The translations under genes and the position numbers were made by a program. This document shows positions 34,301 through 47,000 of a stretch of 64,000 nt of DNA, one piece after another. The notes under the pieces were generated by a model. That model was not told the origin of the DNA, did no database searches, and saw nothing but the letters and a program-made list of their open reading frames with translations. Positions within the stretch are counted from its first letter, which is position 1; each line of letters starts with the position of its first letter. Origin of the DNA: Parascedosporium putredinis (Eukaryota; Ascomycota; Sordariomycetes; Microascales; Microascaceae); contig CASHTG010000003.1 in NCBI GenBank assembly GCA_949357655.1, forward strand, positions 682,001 through 746,000, given 5' to 3'.

Positions 34301-37300
34301 GCTCGATTAATTTTCATCGGACCTTTTCGTTGGTTTTTCTTCCTTTCCCTTTCCTTTTCGTCCCATGTCGATTTTGGGGGTCGGACTCCTCCACGCTTAA
34401 CGCGGCGGAAACCTCGTCTGTGTCTGTGTTTCTCGCGTAATGCCGTACACTGTGCTCCCCCACGTGTAAGTGGGCGAAGGCTTCAATCCCTAGCCGCACT
34501 CTTCGATAGAGGGCGACGAACCACGCCGAGAAATAAACAGGAGGGGGCGAGAGAAACCAAGCCGTTTCCGCCGTCCTCGCACCCCCTCCCCCACTATCGC
34601 ATTCACTCCTCTATACCCAAGACCCGGCATAATTGCGGCCTCCTCTCTCGCGTTCAAGTTGGACCGACTCGGAGCACCGGCTCCGTTACCTGTCCACATG
34701 GCAAAAAGAACGGCTGCCGGTGATGAGGAGATGAAGCGACCGGAGCATCAGTATTTCATGATTCGTGTGCATCCAACTCCCCCAAAACCGGCTCGAGTCG
34801 GTCCACCGTGGCCCCCAAAGTAGCGCGGCGCACCGCCGACCGATCAGCACCCACTCTCTCAAGGGAGGAAAACCCCGTTGTAGCCTGGCGAGCGACGATC
34901 ATTAGACTAAAATTGGCTGGCGTAGCAAGTGTCGAGGCCAACCCGGCACACTAAAGCCGGCCCTCTCAGCCATTCCCGAGATCAATGATCTCCTCCGATA
35001 GATGAATCAATGAATAAAAAAGCTGTGGAGAAGAGAAGAAGGTATGGAATAAATCACAACAGGGCCATCCTCGATGCTTCCACATCGGGAAACATCCAAG
35101 CGGTTGATGATTATGACGATAGTCCCTTCCCCACAACTTACATCAGCCGAGACCCTTTGACCCAAGGATTAATTGGCCCCTCCACTTGTCTTGCCTTGCT
35201 CCTTTATGTGTTATGTAATAATAGCAGATGTCGAAAGAGCAAGTTAATGATAATGTTAATGAAAGAATAATAACAGGCAGACGGGAGGGGCCAGGAGTGG
35301 CGGAATGACATACACTCCCTTTCTGATCTCCGATCTCTGACCCACTCGGCGCCGAGAGCCCCTCTTTCTTTCGCCTCTCCTCATTTACCGAGAACTGGTA
35401 AACGTCTCGTGTCCCCGATAGATTGAGATCTGCCTTGTTCCGAACTGACGCCGGTGAACCTGCCCTGTGCTGAACCCGGGGGAACACTCTCCCTTCAAAG
35501 GATGCCTACTCGTGTTTATTACGTTTTATTACACTTCAGACACCAAATGAGCGTTCTGTTCTCTGGGAGGCGAAAGGGCTGAAGCAAAAAGGAAGGGAAG
35601 GCTAAAGCAATGCATCCCCTTCTTTGGTTCACATTGAACCGATCTGATGATGCTCTGACACCACTGTGGAACGGGTCGCAAGAAATGGACCATCCACCCA
35701 GGTCGGACGCCTGTCTGCCTCGGGCGATCATTGCCTCAGAGCCCGCCTCGCCATGCGCAACTGCACGGTTTCAACCCTTCCGCGAGGCCGCACGCAGGCG
35801 TCTTGAGGGACACCACACAGCCCCTTTGTCACCCATCGGCTGTCTTTGCTGATTTGATTCGTCGCCGGGGGTAGAACTGCGAGCCACCCTTTTCATGAGG
35901 ACCAAGTTCCAAAAGTAAGTGCAAGGCGTGCTTCAACCCATTGAACGTGATGAATTCCGGAGAAGACCAACTCCAAAAAGAAGAATAGAGGGAAGAAAAA
36001 AGAAAAACAAAGAAACCCCGCCTCCATTTCTTTTTCCTTCCTTTTTTTCGGCCTGGAAAACACCCCCTCAGTGGTCCATTCCCTGCCTCCTAATCGCCTC
36101 ACTTACATTTCTAGAACGTGGCGCTTGTCACACAGTGAGAATTGGAGATGCTCAATGCCGTGACACATCCATGGATCCGTAATACCTGCCGCCTTGCCCG
36201 AGCTCAGGCGCCCCTGGATGGGTTTCGCAGGGACTTCGCCAGCCTCTGGGCTGTAGGCAACGGAATCAGAAGGGAAAGATCTCGCCACTTCGGCACAGGT
36301 CATGCGGAGGTGCTTACGAGAAAATAGCCACCTCAGGCACAGGCAGAGGGCGGTTGCATCGATTGGCCGTCACCCTTTGGTTGCGTACCTTTTGAGCAAG
36401 AATGGGCAGGCAGGAGGGGGAAAGGTTCCACTTAATCGCATAGTTCACTCGTGACGTGACGGGTTCTGTCGCCCTACGATGCACCGGAATGAGGGTTTCT
36501 CGATCAGCCGCCCGGGATGCCCGTTAGCCCTTCTTCCCCGGGTGGGTTCCAACAGATATCGAACCCAAGGAAGCTGGAACACCAAACCATGGATCGCGCC
36601 AACGGGGCGCGCTCCCAGGCTGGTCGTTTGTTAGTGCCCTGTGACCATTTTCTTTGCTCCCTCGTCCACCTCAATCAAATTTTTACTTTTCCTTTGGAGA
36701 GCGAAACGGCCGCAAGTCAAGAGATTCCAAGGGTTGAATCGGCCTTGGAACATGGGGGCGCAACGCAGGCGGGAAGACGCGGCGGTCAATTGCCAACCAT
36801 GTGATCATCAGCCTTGTTGGTCCCCCGTTGCGCGCTGTGACGACGAATCATCCCCTCTCGTCCCATTCGTCTGCACCCTTGTTCCAAAGAGATTCCGTAG
36901 CATATCCACAGGTCGCGAGGGGGAAAGAAAAAAAGAAAAACACGGTGTGACTCCCGATCTGAACCAGGGCAAGAAAACATCTAGGTGGTGGCACCACATC
37001 GCGCTCCCGGAACCAACCCTCCCCCACTGCCCATCCGGCGCCGGGAGAGACGCCCTCGTGGCCAAGAAAGGGTTGCTTCCTTTTTCTCAATGCCACATAT
37101 TTCCTTTTTCTTTCCTATGACTCCTGCATCAGGTACCGAAGCTAGCCATCGTTGCTTTCCGCTTCCCACTTCCTGCTCCTTTGTGTCTCTTGATGGTCTC
37201 GAACAATCGACCAGATGACGTCCCTCGTGAGATTAAGCCATCATAGGACAATGGGCTGGGAGGGGGAATGAGGGGGAGCATCGTGGGCTAGTCGGCCTAC

Positions 37301-40300
37301 CGCCAAAAAGCACCAGGCGATGAGTATCTGGTCCGGCCATTCCTTAACCTCCAAAAGTGGCACCAAATGCACCTTGCTTCCTCGCCGTCAGGTTCTCCAT
37401 CAGCTCGTCTTGGGGCATTTCGCCCGCTTGAGCCACCCAAACTAGCAGCCAGGATCCCATGATGTTTCGCCGCACCCTCCAGCTCATTTCGCGGAATATG
37501 GCATCGTAGCCTACTACGGGCGTTGTATCTCGCCTCGTCTACTAAGCAAAAAAAAAATCAATGTGTCGGAAAAGGATCATAGATTGAACGAGGGCTCGGT
37601 TCCGTTTGAGCCTAGCTTGACCCCCATGGACTTTTTTCTTCTTTCCTTTTTCTCCTTCTCCCCTCTCCTTCCACTTCTTTGAGACCTTGAGACATTCGCT
37701 TAAAGCAATGGGGGTCATGAAGCTCGGTTGAAAGCTGTGATCAATTGTAGCTTGTTCGGCCCATGCCAATGAAGAGCCATCATTGATAGCCTTCATATCA
37801 AGCCACCTCGTAATATACATGTAGATTCGATTGACCAACGGGTAAACACCGGTACATTTGAGAGGTGAGACTCGATGGATCCATATGTACTTGACACACT
37901 GCGCAAGCAGCGTGAGTTATCGCAAAGAGGGCATATAGAACCTCAAGAAGCGTTGACTATAACAGAATTGATGAATCCGCTGGGGAGTTGACTAAACTGC
38001 TTGAAAATGGTCCTCTCCCTCGTTGGTTCTTTCGGTGAGCCCCGTCCTAGAGGCGACTTCACGCAACATCAGTGATCATCCACATATTCCCGGCGTGAAT
38101 TTACTTTTTCCTTTCGTTTTCTTTTTCTTTGCGTCGGTATCATTTCCCCATCGTTTACCCTGATCTCCCCCCCCCTTTTCCCCTAAGGGTGGGAGAGAAC
38201 GGGCGATGGATGATATCAGGCCGAACCCGTTTCCGTTCACCTTCGAAACCGAGTTCAACCAGCGCCGACCCGTCACCGGGGGTGCATCAAATCTGGTTCC
38301 CGACGGCTTAATATGCCACCACTATCGGGAAAATGGGGCAACGAGATAGATGAAGTACTGAAGAAGTGGTTTGCTATCCCGCCTTTTCTTTTTCCTCGCT
38401 CGATCGTTTTCAAACGTGGTCACTTGGGTGCCGTCTACTGACCGCTGATATCAATATGATCGGCTTTAACGTATAGGGGTGTGGCGGATGTATCTTGATT
38501 CCGTCATGGTCTTATTTCTTTCGTTTATTTTTATTTTCTTAGCAGAGCATGATGGGTAAAGGCTGGGATTTCTCATTCTATAATGATATCGTCAATCTTT
38601 TTCTTGGCGTGAATCACCCTCATTCATGCTGGTTTACGAGTGGATGTCTCGTCTTAGTACGAGGGGTCAATAAATAATATCAAATATCAACAGATTCATT
38701 TGATGCACTAGTGAGCTCAAAATGTTAGGTGTATTGGAAAACAAACCGAGATCCCCAAGATCCGGATCGAAAATGCAAAGGGCGGACGATAGAAGCTACA
38801 TGTAGCGTGCAGGAAAGTGGGTGAATCGGCGGTCCTCATCCCGATGGCATGCATGTCTCCCCGCCCCTCTTCCTAACCTCTTGTTATCAGCCAGACGTGG
38901 CGATGATGCCGAACAACCTGCACCTGGCCTCCGGCGGAGGAAAGGGAGGTGAGGGGACGAAAAAGGTAGGAGAAGGAGGAAGCGGGCCCCTCGGAAGCGG
39001 TTCTCCTCAATCTGTGGCCGTCATCAAATCGTCCGGGGTCTATCAGCCCCGGAAAGAGACATGATCTTCAGCCCCTTGGGCAAAAGAAGGGACGTAATGT
39101 GTGGCTCACTCCCACCATCTCGTCACTTTTCTTTCCTTTTTCTTTGAGAGTGTTTTACCTGTTGACTAACTCCACTTTGGGCTTATCAGCACTGAACGCC
39201 ATCCCCCGCTAATGCAACCCCTAGATTCCTTCTGCGTGTCGACGCATCTGGGGAAGGTCAGGCCTGTTCGGGGTAAGGAGCTACTAGGAGGAGGGAAGAC
39301 TGCGAGAAGGGAAGCGTGGAAGGAAAAGGGGAAAAAAGCAAAAGTAGTGAAGGAAAATCCGAGATATGATGGACCGCTGAGAGCTTCCAAGGGTCCGACT
39401 GCAGTCACTGTTGAGACGACAGCGTCAAGCATCAAGGCGTCAAGGCGTCAATTCTCGAGTCCTCGTCCTCCTCGATAATGCTATCGAAACCTCTCTTTTT
39501 CTTCTTGGGCAAACGCCTCTCAAGACTTCTCTTAATTAAATGCTCCTGATCATAGCATGAGATCGACCCTTCCCCTCGGGCCATCCGCTTGCTGATGATA
39601 CTGATCCCTGGGTGAACCAATCGCCCCATTGAATTGACAAGACGCAACATCCAGGTCTCGCATCATGTTTGAGGAGCGTTGCGAGCACCCATGCATCAAC
39701 GGCATTCCTCCTCCGCGCCCAGGCGAACAAGGAAAAGAGGGACGCAGTGGGGCCATGGGAGGCGGGAAGGGAAAAAGACACGAGGAGAGGATAGCGGAAC
39801 CCTTCGTTTCTGACGTTCGAGTTGTCGATCATCCCTCCTCTTCCCTTGTCCTCCTCGTCACCCGTGCCAGCGTAGTGGTGGGCGTTTCGCTAAGTTTGCA
39901 TGGTAAGATTTTCCAAGATAGTCGATCCCCAAAGACCCAACATGAAATCACCAAGTACTTTATTTTGCAGGGCACGGCGAATAGAGGACATGGCAGCACC
40001 CTGGGGAAGGGCAAAAAAGAAAAGAAAAGATCGGACCACCCTGGCGCCCGAGCTCTTGGGAAAATGGGCTTGGCGGGGTGACCCCACCGTCCGTGATGCT
40101 TTGAGATTGAGTGGGTGTAGCCCAGCGAGTGTGGTGCACGGCATGTCAAAGGGCGCACCTCCAAGCCCATGTAGACATCCACTCCATGTACGTGCCTGCG
40201 TGTGCGTGTGTGGGAAATATCTACACTAGAAACCCCGACCGCTCTCAATATCTGAGGCGTCTGTGTTTCCGTGAAGTGAGTATACGCCGATGTAACAAAT

Positions 40301-41671
40301 CACCGGTGCGCGGATCGATGCGCTGGCGTGTGGGTAGAGCTGATGGTGATGCTCAATCTCCAAGGGATTGTAGGCTCTCGCCGAGGAAAACTGGCTCTAG
40401 TGCTTCTTCGTTTCAAGGCCGGTGAGGAGAGACGTCAAGAGCTGGCTATCGCTATCATGGCCCACCCTAGCGCCTCCCCGCCGCCCGCAAGAAGGCCTTA
40501 TCAAAAGAATAAGGGAAGGGGTTGAGCGATACCTCCCATATACCTCTGAAGGTCAGGTTCGCTTAAAAATCACCACTTCAAGTCTTGACGACAATGTGGC
40601 CGGGGCGGGCGATATGTGAGGCCTTGATCAACATTGAACTCAATGTTCGCCAAATCATGATTGTTCCTGCTCCCACTTGCCCAATTTCTCTTATCGAACC
40701 CCCGTTTCATTCCAAGGGGAGCGAACACTTTACGTTCTCATCTCCCATTTGTGGACTGTACATATTGAGGAAACATGACAGACGGGCGATCAACGTCTGG
40801 ATAAAGCAAAGACTGGCTGCATTGGCATCTGTTCGACGTCACAAGATCCTCGCCGCCGCATTAACACGGCCAAACCACCACGGACACCACCAGCGACGCT
40901 GGAAACAGAATGCTCCGCTGCGTGCAATGCTCCGATTCTCCCTGCTCAATCGACCGTCGATCAAGATGCTCAGCAACTCTTGGGCCATCGGGACCCTGTC
41001 GTTGCGGGCCCCTCTCTTCCCCCTTCCCCCTTGTCTTCCATCATGAATGAACCCATGGAAGGATTTCCCGCGGCGAACACACCATGCAAAAATGCGTCGG
41101 GATTTGCGTCAACAGTCAGATCAAAGTCAAGGGAGGGGGCCATTTTATGGGGTGGCGTAACATCAATATTAAAAAGTGCGTTGTGATGCGGTGAAGGAAG
41201 TTTCATCAAACCTCTCCCCTCGTCTTCTTGGGTCTGGTTGCTAGTCCGAGAGGGAGCGAAAGGGAACAGGAACCCCCGTGCAGCGTAGCACTGGGAAATG
41301 GTTCTCTTCTTTCAGCCAGGAACCTTCAGGAGTTGCATTGTGATGCAACGTTTTAGTTGAACCCAGCGAACGCTAAATCCAAGTCGAAACTCTCTCAAGT
41401 GCCACAATCCGCATTTTCCGGCACCAGCTGAGTAAATCACATCCCACCACCACCCATGGATGAAGTGAATGTTTAATTTAAAAAAAGAAAAAAAAAGATG
41501 GTGGAGAGAGAACAAGACAGGCACCACCTTCCCGAGGCAGATAGGACGGCAATTAACGCCGTCACCTAGGTCAGGGCCGGTTCGGGCGGAATAAGCAGCA
41601 CTTTGGGCTTGGATAATGATGTGGGATTGGCAGCGTCCAAGCCCACGATCGCCTGCCGGTTTCTTGTCGGA
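31389..41671. other. Gene desert part 3
   Basis: No gene recognised. Open frames are short and of non-coding composition. Between 32377 and 32549 the 11-mer TGGCATGATAG occurs twice. A GTGACGTGA bZIP-like site lies at 36451-36459. Confidence 0.5.
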
Positions 41672-41698
41672 CCAGGACCATGCGTTTCATGGTCCTGG
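41672..41698. repeat. Perfect 11-bp inverted repeat (hairpin)
   Basis: CCAGGACCATG at 41672-41682 and its exact reverse complement CATGGTCCTGG at 41688-41698 flank a 5-nt loop CGTTT. No RNA gene or ORF explains it. Confidence 0.9.
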
Positions 41699-43381
41699 CG
41701 CTGCCCTCAACTGGCAAGGTTCCGCTCTCGGGGCGACATTGAAGATTGCCCAAGAATGGGCTCGAGAGTTATTATAGTGCCCGTATGCAATGCAATATTC
41801 ACCTCATGTTTTCATGCAAGGCTTTCTCAGACGAGCGAAAAGGCCGGGTGGAACTCTCGCATTCTCCACACCCCCTTTTTTCCCTTCTCAATGACGGGCC
41901 ACTACTTTGGAGTTTGGTTCTACGAAGTACGACGACGAGATAAACACCATGGGTGAAGAATGAGTGTGTGAAAGTGAGACGGGGTTGGTGGGGGCTCAAA
42001 TGCCGTTGCATAGAGACCTTGACTCGGCGTGTTACAGACGTTCGCCACAGTCGAAGCATCACCGCTGACAGAAAAGGGAGAGAGAGAGAAAAAAAAACTT
42101 TCTCATGCCTTTGTCGACAAGCCCCGAAGAGGCGACCGGCTATGTTGGTAATTCGGGCAAATGTTTGTTTTTCTGAAATAGCCCGCGATTGAGGTTGAGG
42201 TCAGGAGAGGGACCACGAATAAACACCAATCAGACCTATGCCGTTATCCCGTTGTGTACCAGCCCCGTTAATGCGGACAGTCAAAACCCCTCCAGGCTGG
42301 TGTTTGAGAAAGGAGCTTGGCTCTCGAAGACGATCCGTGATCGACGTCTACTGCTCTTCTTCGCCGAAAGTTGTTCCATTGTCAATGTTCACGTCGATCA
42401 AGAAGCAGAAGATGGCCCTTGCCTCCTCCGCCTCAACGAACCAGAAAAGGGCAGAGAGGAGAGATCTCCCGACATGCCTCAAACCCATGCCACGCTAGAC
42501 TTGTTATCTTCTTCAGCCTCTCCTTCGGGACAAATTATAATACTTGTAGCAGATGGCGGACGGCTTGTTCGGGGTCTTCTGGCATCGGGGGTTCGCAACC
42601 ACCTGTCAACCTTGGATGTAAGATCGTCGCCCGGGAAGGGGGGATGATGGCCCTCCTAGCGTCATGGGTTGGTCTGATCCGTCGCTCGTTATTTTCCGCC
42701 CCGTGCCAGTCTATTGGGAAGACTTGGAATATTATCTACTCTTCGAGTGCTGGTGCCGTACTTCCACTTCCACTCTTGGAAAACAAAAATTTACTCTACA
42801 GCTACTCGTTGTTACAATCTATGTACACTCGAGAGGCCCATTTGTGTCTCGGCTGGTCAGCTTATTGTGATACTATCTCGCTAAGCAAAACGGAAAGATT
42901 AAGAAAGATTAGATGGTCAAAGTCTGCACCTGTCTGCGAGCATTTGGGACTGGTTGATTGAATTGCCCGAGGATTTAACAAGGTAAGGACATAAGCGAGT
43001 CCGGATAATATTCAGGGTCCCCTATCACAAGGGACAATTGAGCATGCAGGCGGGACGTTTATTTCAATGTGAAAACATGCGGGAAGAGAAAGCAAGTACG
43101 TGCAACAGGTGGAACCCAAATTAATCCGCGTATGCTCCTAATACCACGCTTGTTCTTGGGGGAAAAAAAAGGGAAGAAAAATCAGGCTGTCAACCATCCC
43201 GGACGTTCGATTTGTGTATACTGTCAGATGTTGAACCCGGACATCGTTGCAATGCCTGGGCGCCGTCTCCTTCCAGGGACCACCGTCAAACCTCGCCCGG
43301 ACGCGGGCCCGGTCGCGAGTTGAAGTCCGTGTGTCCCGCATACCCCACTTTTCTTTTTCTTTTAGGTCTCGTGTCTGGAAG

Positions 43382-43396
43382 AAAAAAAAAAAAAAA
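43382..43396. repeat. A15 homopolymer
   Basis: Run of 15 A followed by a further A-rich tract. Confidence 0.9.
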
Positions 43397-43993
43397 GGAG
43401 GAAAAAAACATAAGGGGAGTCAGCAGCTGGTTGGAGTTTGTGTGGCCACACTCACTTCATTATTTTCCTTTTGTTTTAGCGTGTGGGGGCCATCGTGGTA
43501 CGAAGTACTTTGGCTGGCGCCCGTCAAAGCCATATCGTTTTAAACTCCTATCTCCTGCTTTACTTTTCGGTTTCGGCCAATACGGAGGAACGTGTCCGCG
43601 GGAAAAGGTGGACCCTTGTTGCGAACTCAATGGGGCAAAGGTTTGAAGATTGCGTGTCCTGGTGTGGACAAAGAGTGTGACATAAGCCCACTTGAAAGAT
43701 CTTGGGGCCCCTCTTGGCGGGCTTGGTCATTCAGTTCAGAACCCACCCCTGACCGCATGAGGTCCAGGGAAGGTACGGAACGGCAATTGAACTGGGGCCG
43801 CCTTTTCCGACTTTCTTTTTCAGGCACTAACGAGGCCCGCAGCGAACTAGGCTCGTGAGAATGGGTGACTGGGCGAAATGGACCCTCATCGCCACAGGCG
43901 GCTCTGAGTTATTTCTCTAGCGTGAGCGTCGTTTGACAAACTAGCGCGCAAGACTCGGTGGTTTGAAGAGTGTGATGATCCAGATAGCTTGAT

Positions 43994-44025
43994 GTTTTCT
44001 TTTTCTTTTTCTTTTTCTTCTTTTT
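43994..44025. repeat. CTTTTT hexamer repeat
   Basis: Four to five units of CTTTTT on the plus strand. Confidence 0.85.
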
Positions 44026-47000
44026 ATTAATTCATTTCACACTGAAGATGACTGGGACGTGACGAGGCATTCGGCACCAGTGTCACAAGTCTCGCCGAAT
44101 GCCCAAAGGATGCTACAAGTTGAGCCCCATGTTGTGGAACGGAGGCTTCTGTCCAAGAGATCCATGGATCCATTTCATTGTTCCGATTAACAGCCCTTTG
44201 ATCGACAAGCCTATAATTGCCTTTCGAGAACTATGGAGAGCAAGACCCGCCTTACCGCCCCAACGTTGTTGTTGTTTTGAGTCATATTTGCTTTGGACAA
44301 AAAGAAAAACTTTTCTTTAATCATACAAGTAGTAGTGTCTTTCCAATCGGGAGTTTCAACCAATCTCATGCTAAAAGTAAATACGATGATAAATGCGGCT
44401 TAGGCGTGGGACTGTAGCAAAACACTAGCAAGTCGAAACAAAGGGCCTTGTCCTAAAGCCGGGAGAATTTGAGAGGAACCGAGAGGTGCTGGTAATATTA
44501 GAGAAGAAAAAAAGAAAAGTAATGAAAAAGAAGGGTACGAGACGCGGCAGCGCGATATTAAAAATTAATTGAACGATCGCTGGAAGGCCTCGCCGTTCAA
44601 ATTAATCCTCCGACCTACCCGCACACTAGCCAATCCAGTCTGACGGGGCAGATCGATTATCCGCGGCAATGGGGAGCAAGTCTCGAAAAGAATCGGCTCG
44701 CCGCTATAATATCATGTGTAGTGCATAACGAGGAGCTGATTTTCACACTATCGATGTGAGGAGTCGTCAAAAGGTTGACAAGAGTATCCTATGAGATGAG
44801 CCCGTTCATCAAAGCTCCTCCGCCGCGACACTCCTGAGCGCTGATGCTAAGCAGGCGGTCGGCCGGAAAATAATAGCGTGGGCGATAGTCCGTCGAGTTG
44901 CGATGGGGTGGCACCAATGAAATCCAACACATGGATGCGAGTGACAAGCCCAAGGGTGAATGCCTCGACTGTCCTGCGAACTGCGCTTCCCCCGACTTGC
45001 TCCCGAAAACCCCGGCTCAACAGGCAGTGAAGGGGTGTCAGGAGACCACAACAAAATTAAAAACTCTTGCTCAGCTTTTGACTTCACAGGGGCGTGTCTT
45101 GGGGGCTTGGCTGGGGTCTGAATGTGACTGGGTGGGCTGTCAGCGTGGGCGGGCTTTTGCAATGCCCGAAAAACAACCATCGTTCCTCACTCCACACTTC
45201 TCGAACGCTCGAAGAAAAGCAATATTTGATCGTCACAGGTCCCAAAAGGAAAGGCGAGGCCGACGTCATGGGATCTCTTCTCCGTGGTATTGCGAAAAGG
45301 AAAGACACAAAAAGAAACGTCTCGCTTCGTCGCCCTTCAGCCAAGGGCCTATTCCCCTTGGCACGGAGGGAATGATTCGAGGGTCGAGATGGATGGGTGG
45401 GGAACGCCTTTTGGACTAGGACCACCCTAGAATAATAGCATGATCCATGGGATTTTCCTCATGACATGACACACTTTTTCCCCCATGCGCTCGACTTCGA
45501 ATGTATCAACCTGTCCTTTCTGCCTGGTGATGGCTGACGGACGTTGCGGCCGCCGACAGATGCGAGATATCGGGGCCAATCAGGGGCCGAGGCAGGGATG
45601 GGAGGGAACTGGCCTCCCGCGACCTCCGCAGGAGAAGTGACACCGGGAAGCACCCCAGGCCAAAGAGGAAAAGCAAGCACTCACATCGGCGACCACGGAA
45701 ATTGCTAGGTGCACGATGACGGGGCTGGATCCAATCAGAACGATTTAACCATTGTCAATAGCGTCGTTTCTCCCGCACCCAAGTGACGGGCAGACAAGAG
45801 TTGCAAAAGACGATTACTTGTTATGTGAAGTCTTTTTGTGTACGCGATGTTTTGTTCAACTTTATTTATTTACTAGTGTGTATTATGTTATATTTTTCTT
45901 TTTATTTATTTAATTCTTGATTTTAGTTCCCTTTTATTGTTAGTAAGGGCTCTCCTCAGGCATCTTAATTCAGGTGTGACAGATCGACATTTTGGTAGAA
46001 GATTCTTTCTGAATCCTGGCACAGGTGGCACATCGAGCTTTGCAACCGAAATTTGCCTTGAGAGTTTTTCTGGACAAAGGCCATTATCCTGGTCTTATCA
46101 CAAAACGAGTGAAGAGGAGCGATTGGTAGGGTGAGATGCGACCCCAGTCCCGAGAAGAGCAAAAATAGAAGGTCACGAGGGGCGAGGAGAACCCCCAAAG
46201 ACCAGCTCTGGTGTTTTAGTGCCCGTCCCAGCCGGGACCAGCCTCTGGGTCGTCCCAAGACTCGGCACAAGGGTGAGCAAATGATAGGAACTGACCCCCA
46301 TCCAAGCGACGCTGGAGAATACTAGTGGAAGGATGGTGGATGGATCCATTCCATGGATGGATTATTGGAAAGGCACCCAGCCGATCGGGGTTACCATGGC
46401 CCCGAACGGTGGCCCAGCGCCAAGTGACATCAACAAAGTACAGGATATGCTACGGGCGCACGCACATGTACATGTCTAGATCTGCTCTCTTGATGCATCA
46501 ACACGTTTTCGGGGGTCGCCTTCAAGGATCGGTGGTCCTACCACTGCCACCCCGAGATGACGAGCGCCGGGCCTCCGAGTCACTCCTGGCCCTCGAGGTC
46601 GTATCTCGGCGACCCTAGCCCTCCATGGATCCTCCTGCTTTGCCTCCCTCACCAACCATTCAGGCCTCCGTAAACAAATCCCCTACGTCGCTTCCTAGGT
46701 ACTAATCTAAGCATGCCGGGTGGAGGTTGGAGCGCAGCGGAAACACAATTTGCAGCGCTTCCGAGGCGCTGTAACAGTATGCGCGATGCAGTGATACAAA
46801 TCTGGCCCATCGTATTCCTTGCCCTTCGCAATCGCCAATCTTCCGACGCGAAGCGCTATCCGTTGCGACTGAAACTTGTCGTTCAACTCCTTGCCCCCTG
46901 TCCAAGATGGCAACGTTCCTGTTCCCTTGGCTCCTGCTTGTAATAGCGGAATGGCAAATATTCCCTCACCAGTCTGTTGAGTTCTTGCCGCAGATGCTAC

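Noticed and set aside
36447..36459. ACTCGTGACGTGA shared with the TMA7/prp4 promoter (16737-16749)
   Set aside because: In 64 kb read on both strands, tens of 13-base repeats are expected by chance, so identity alone is not evidence of a shared regulator.
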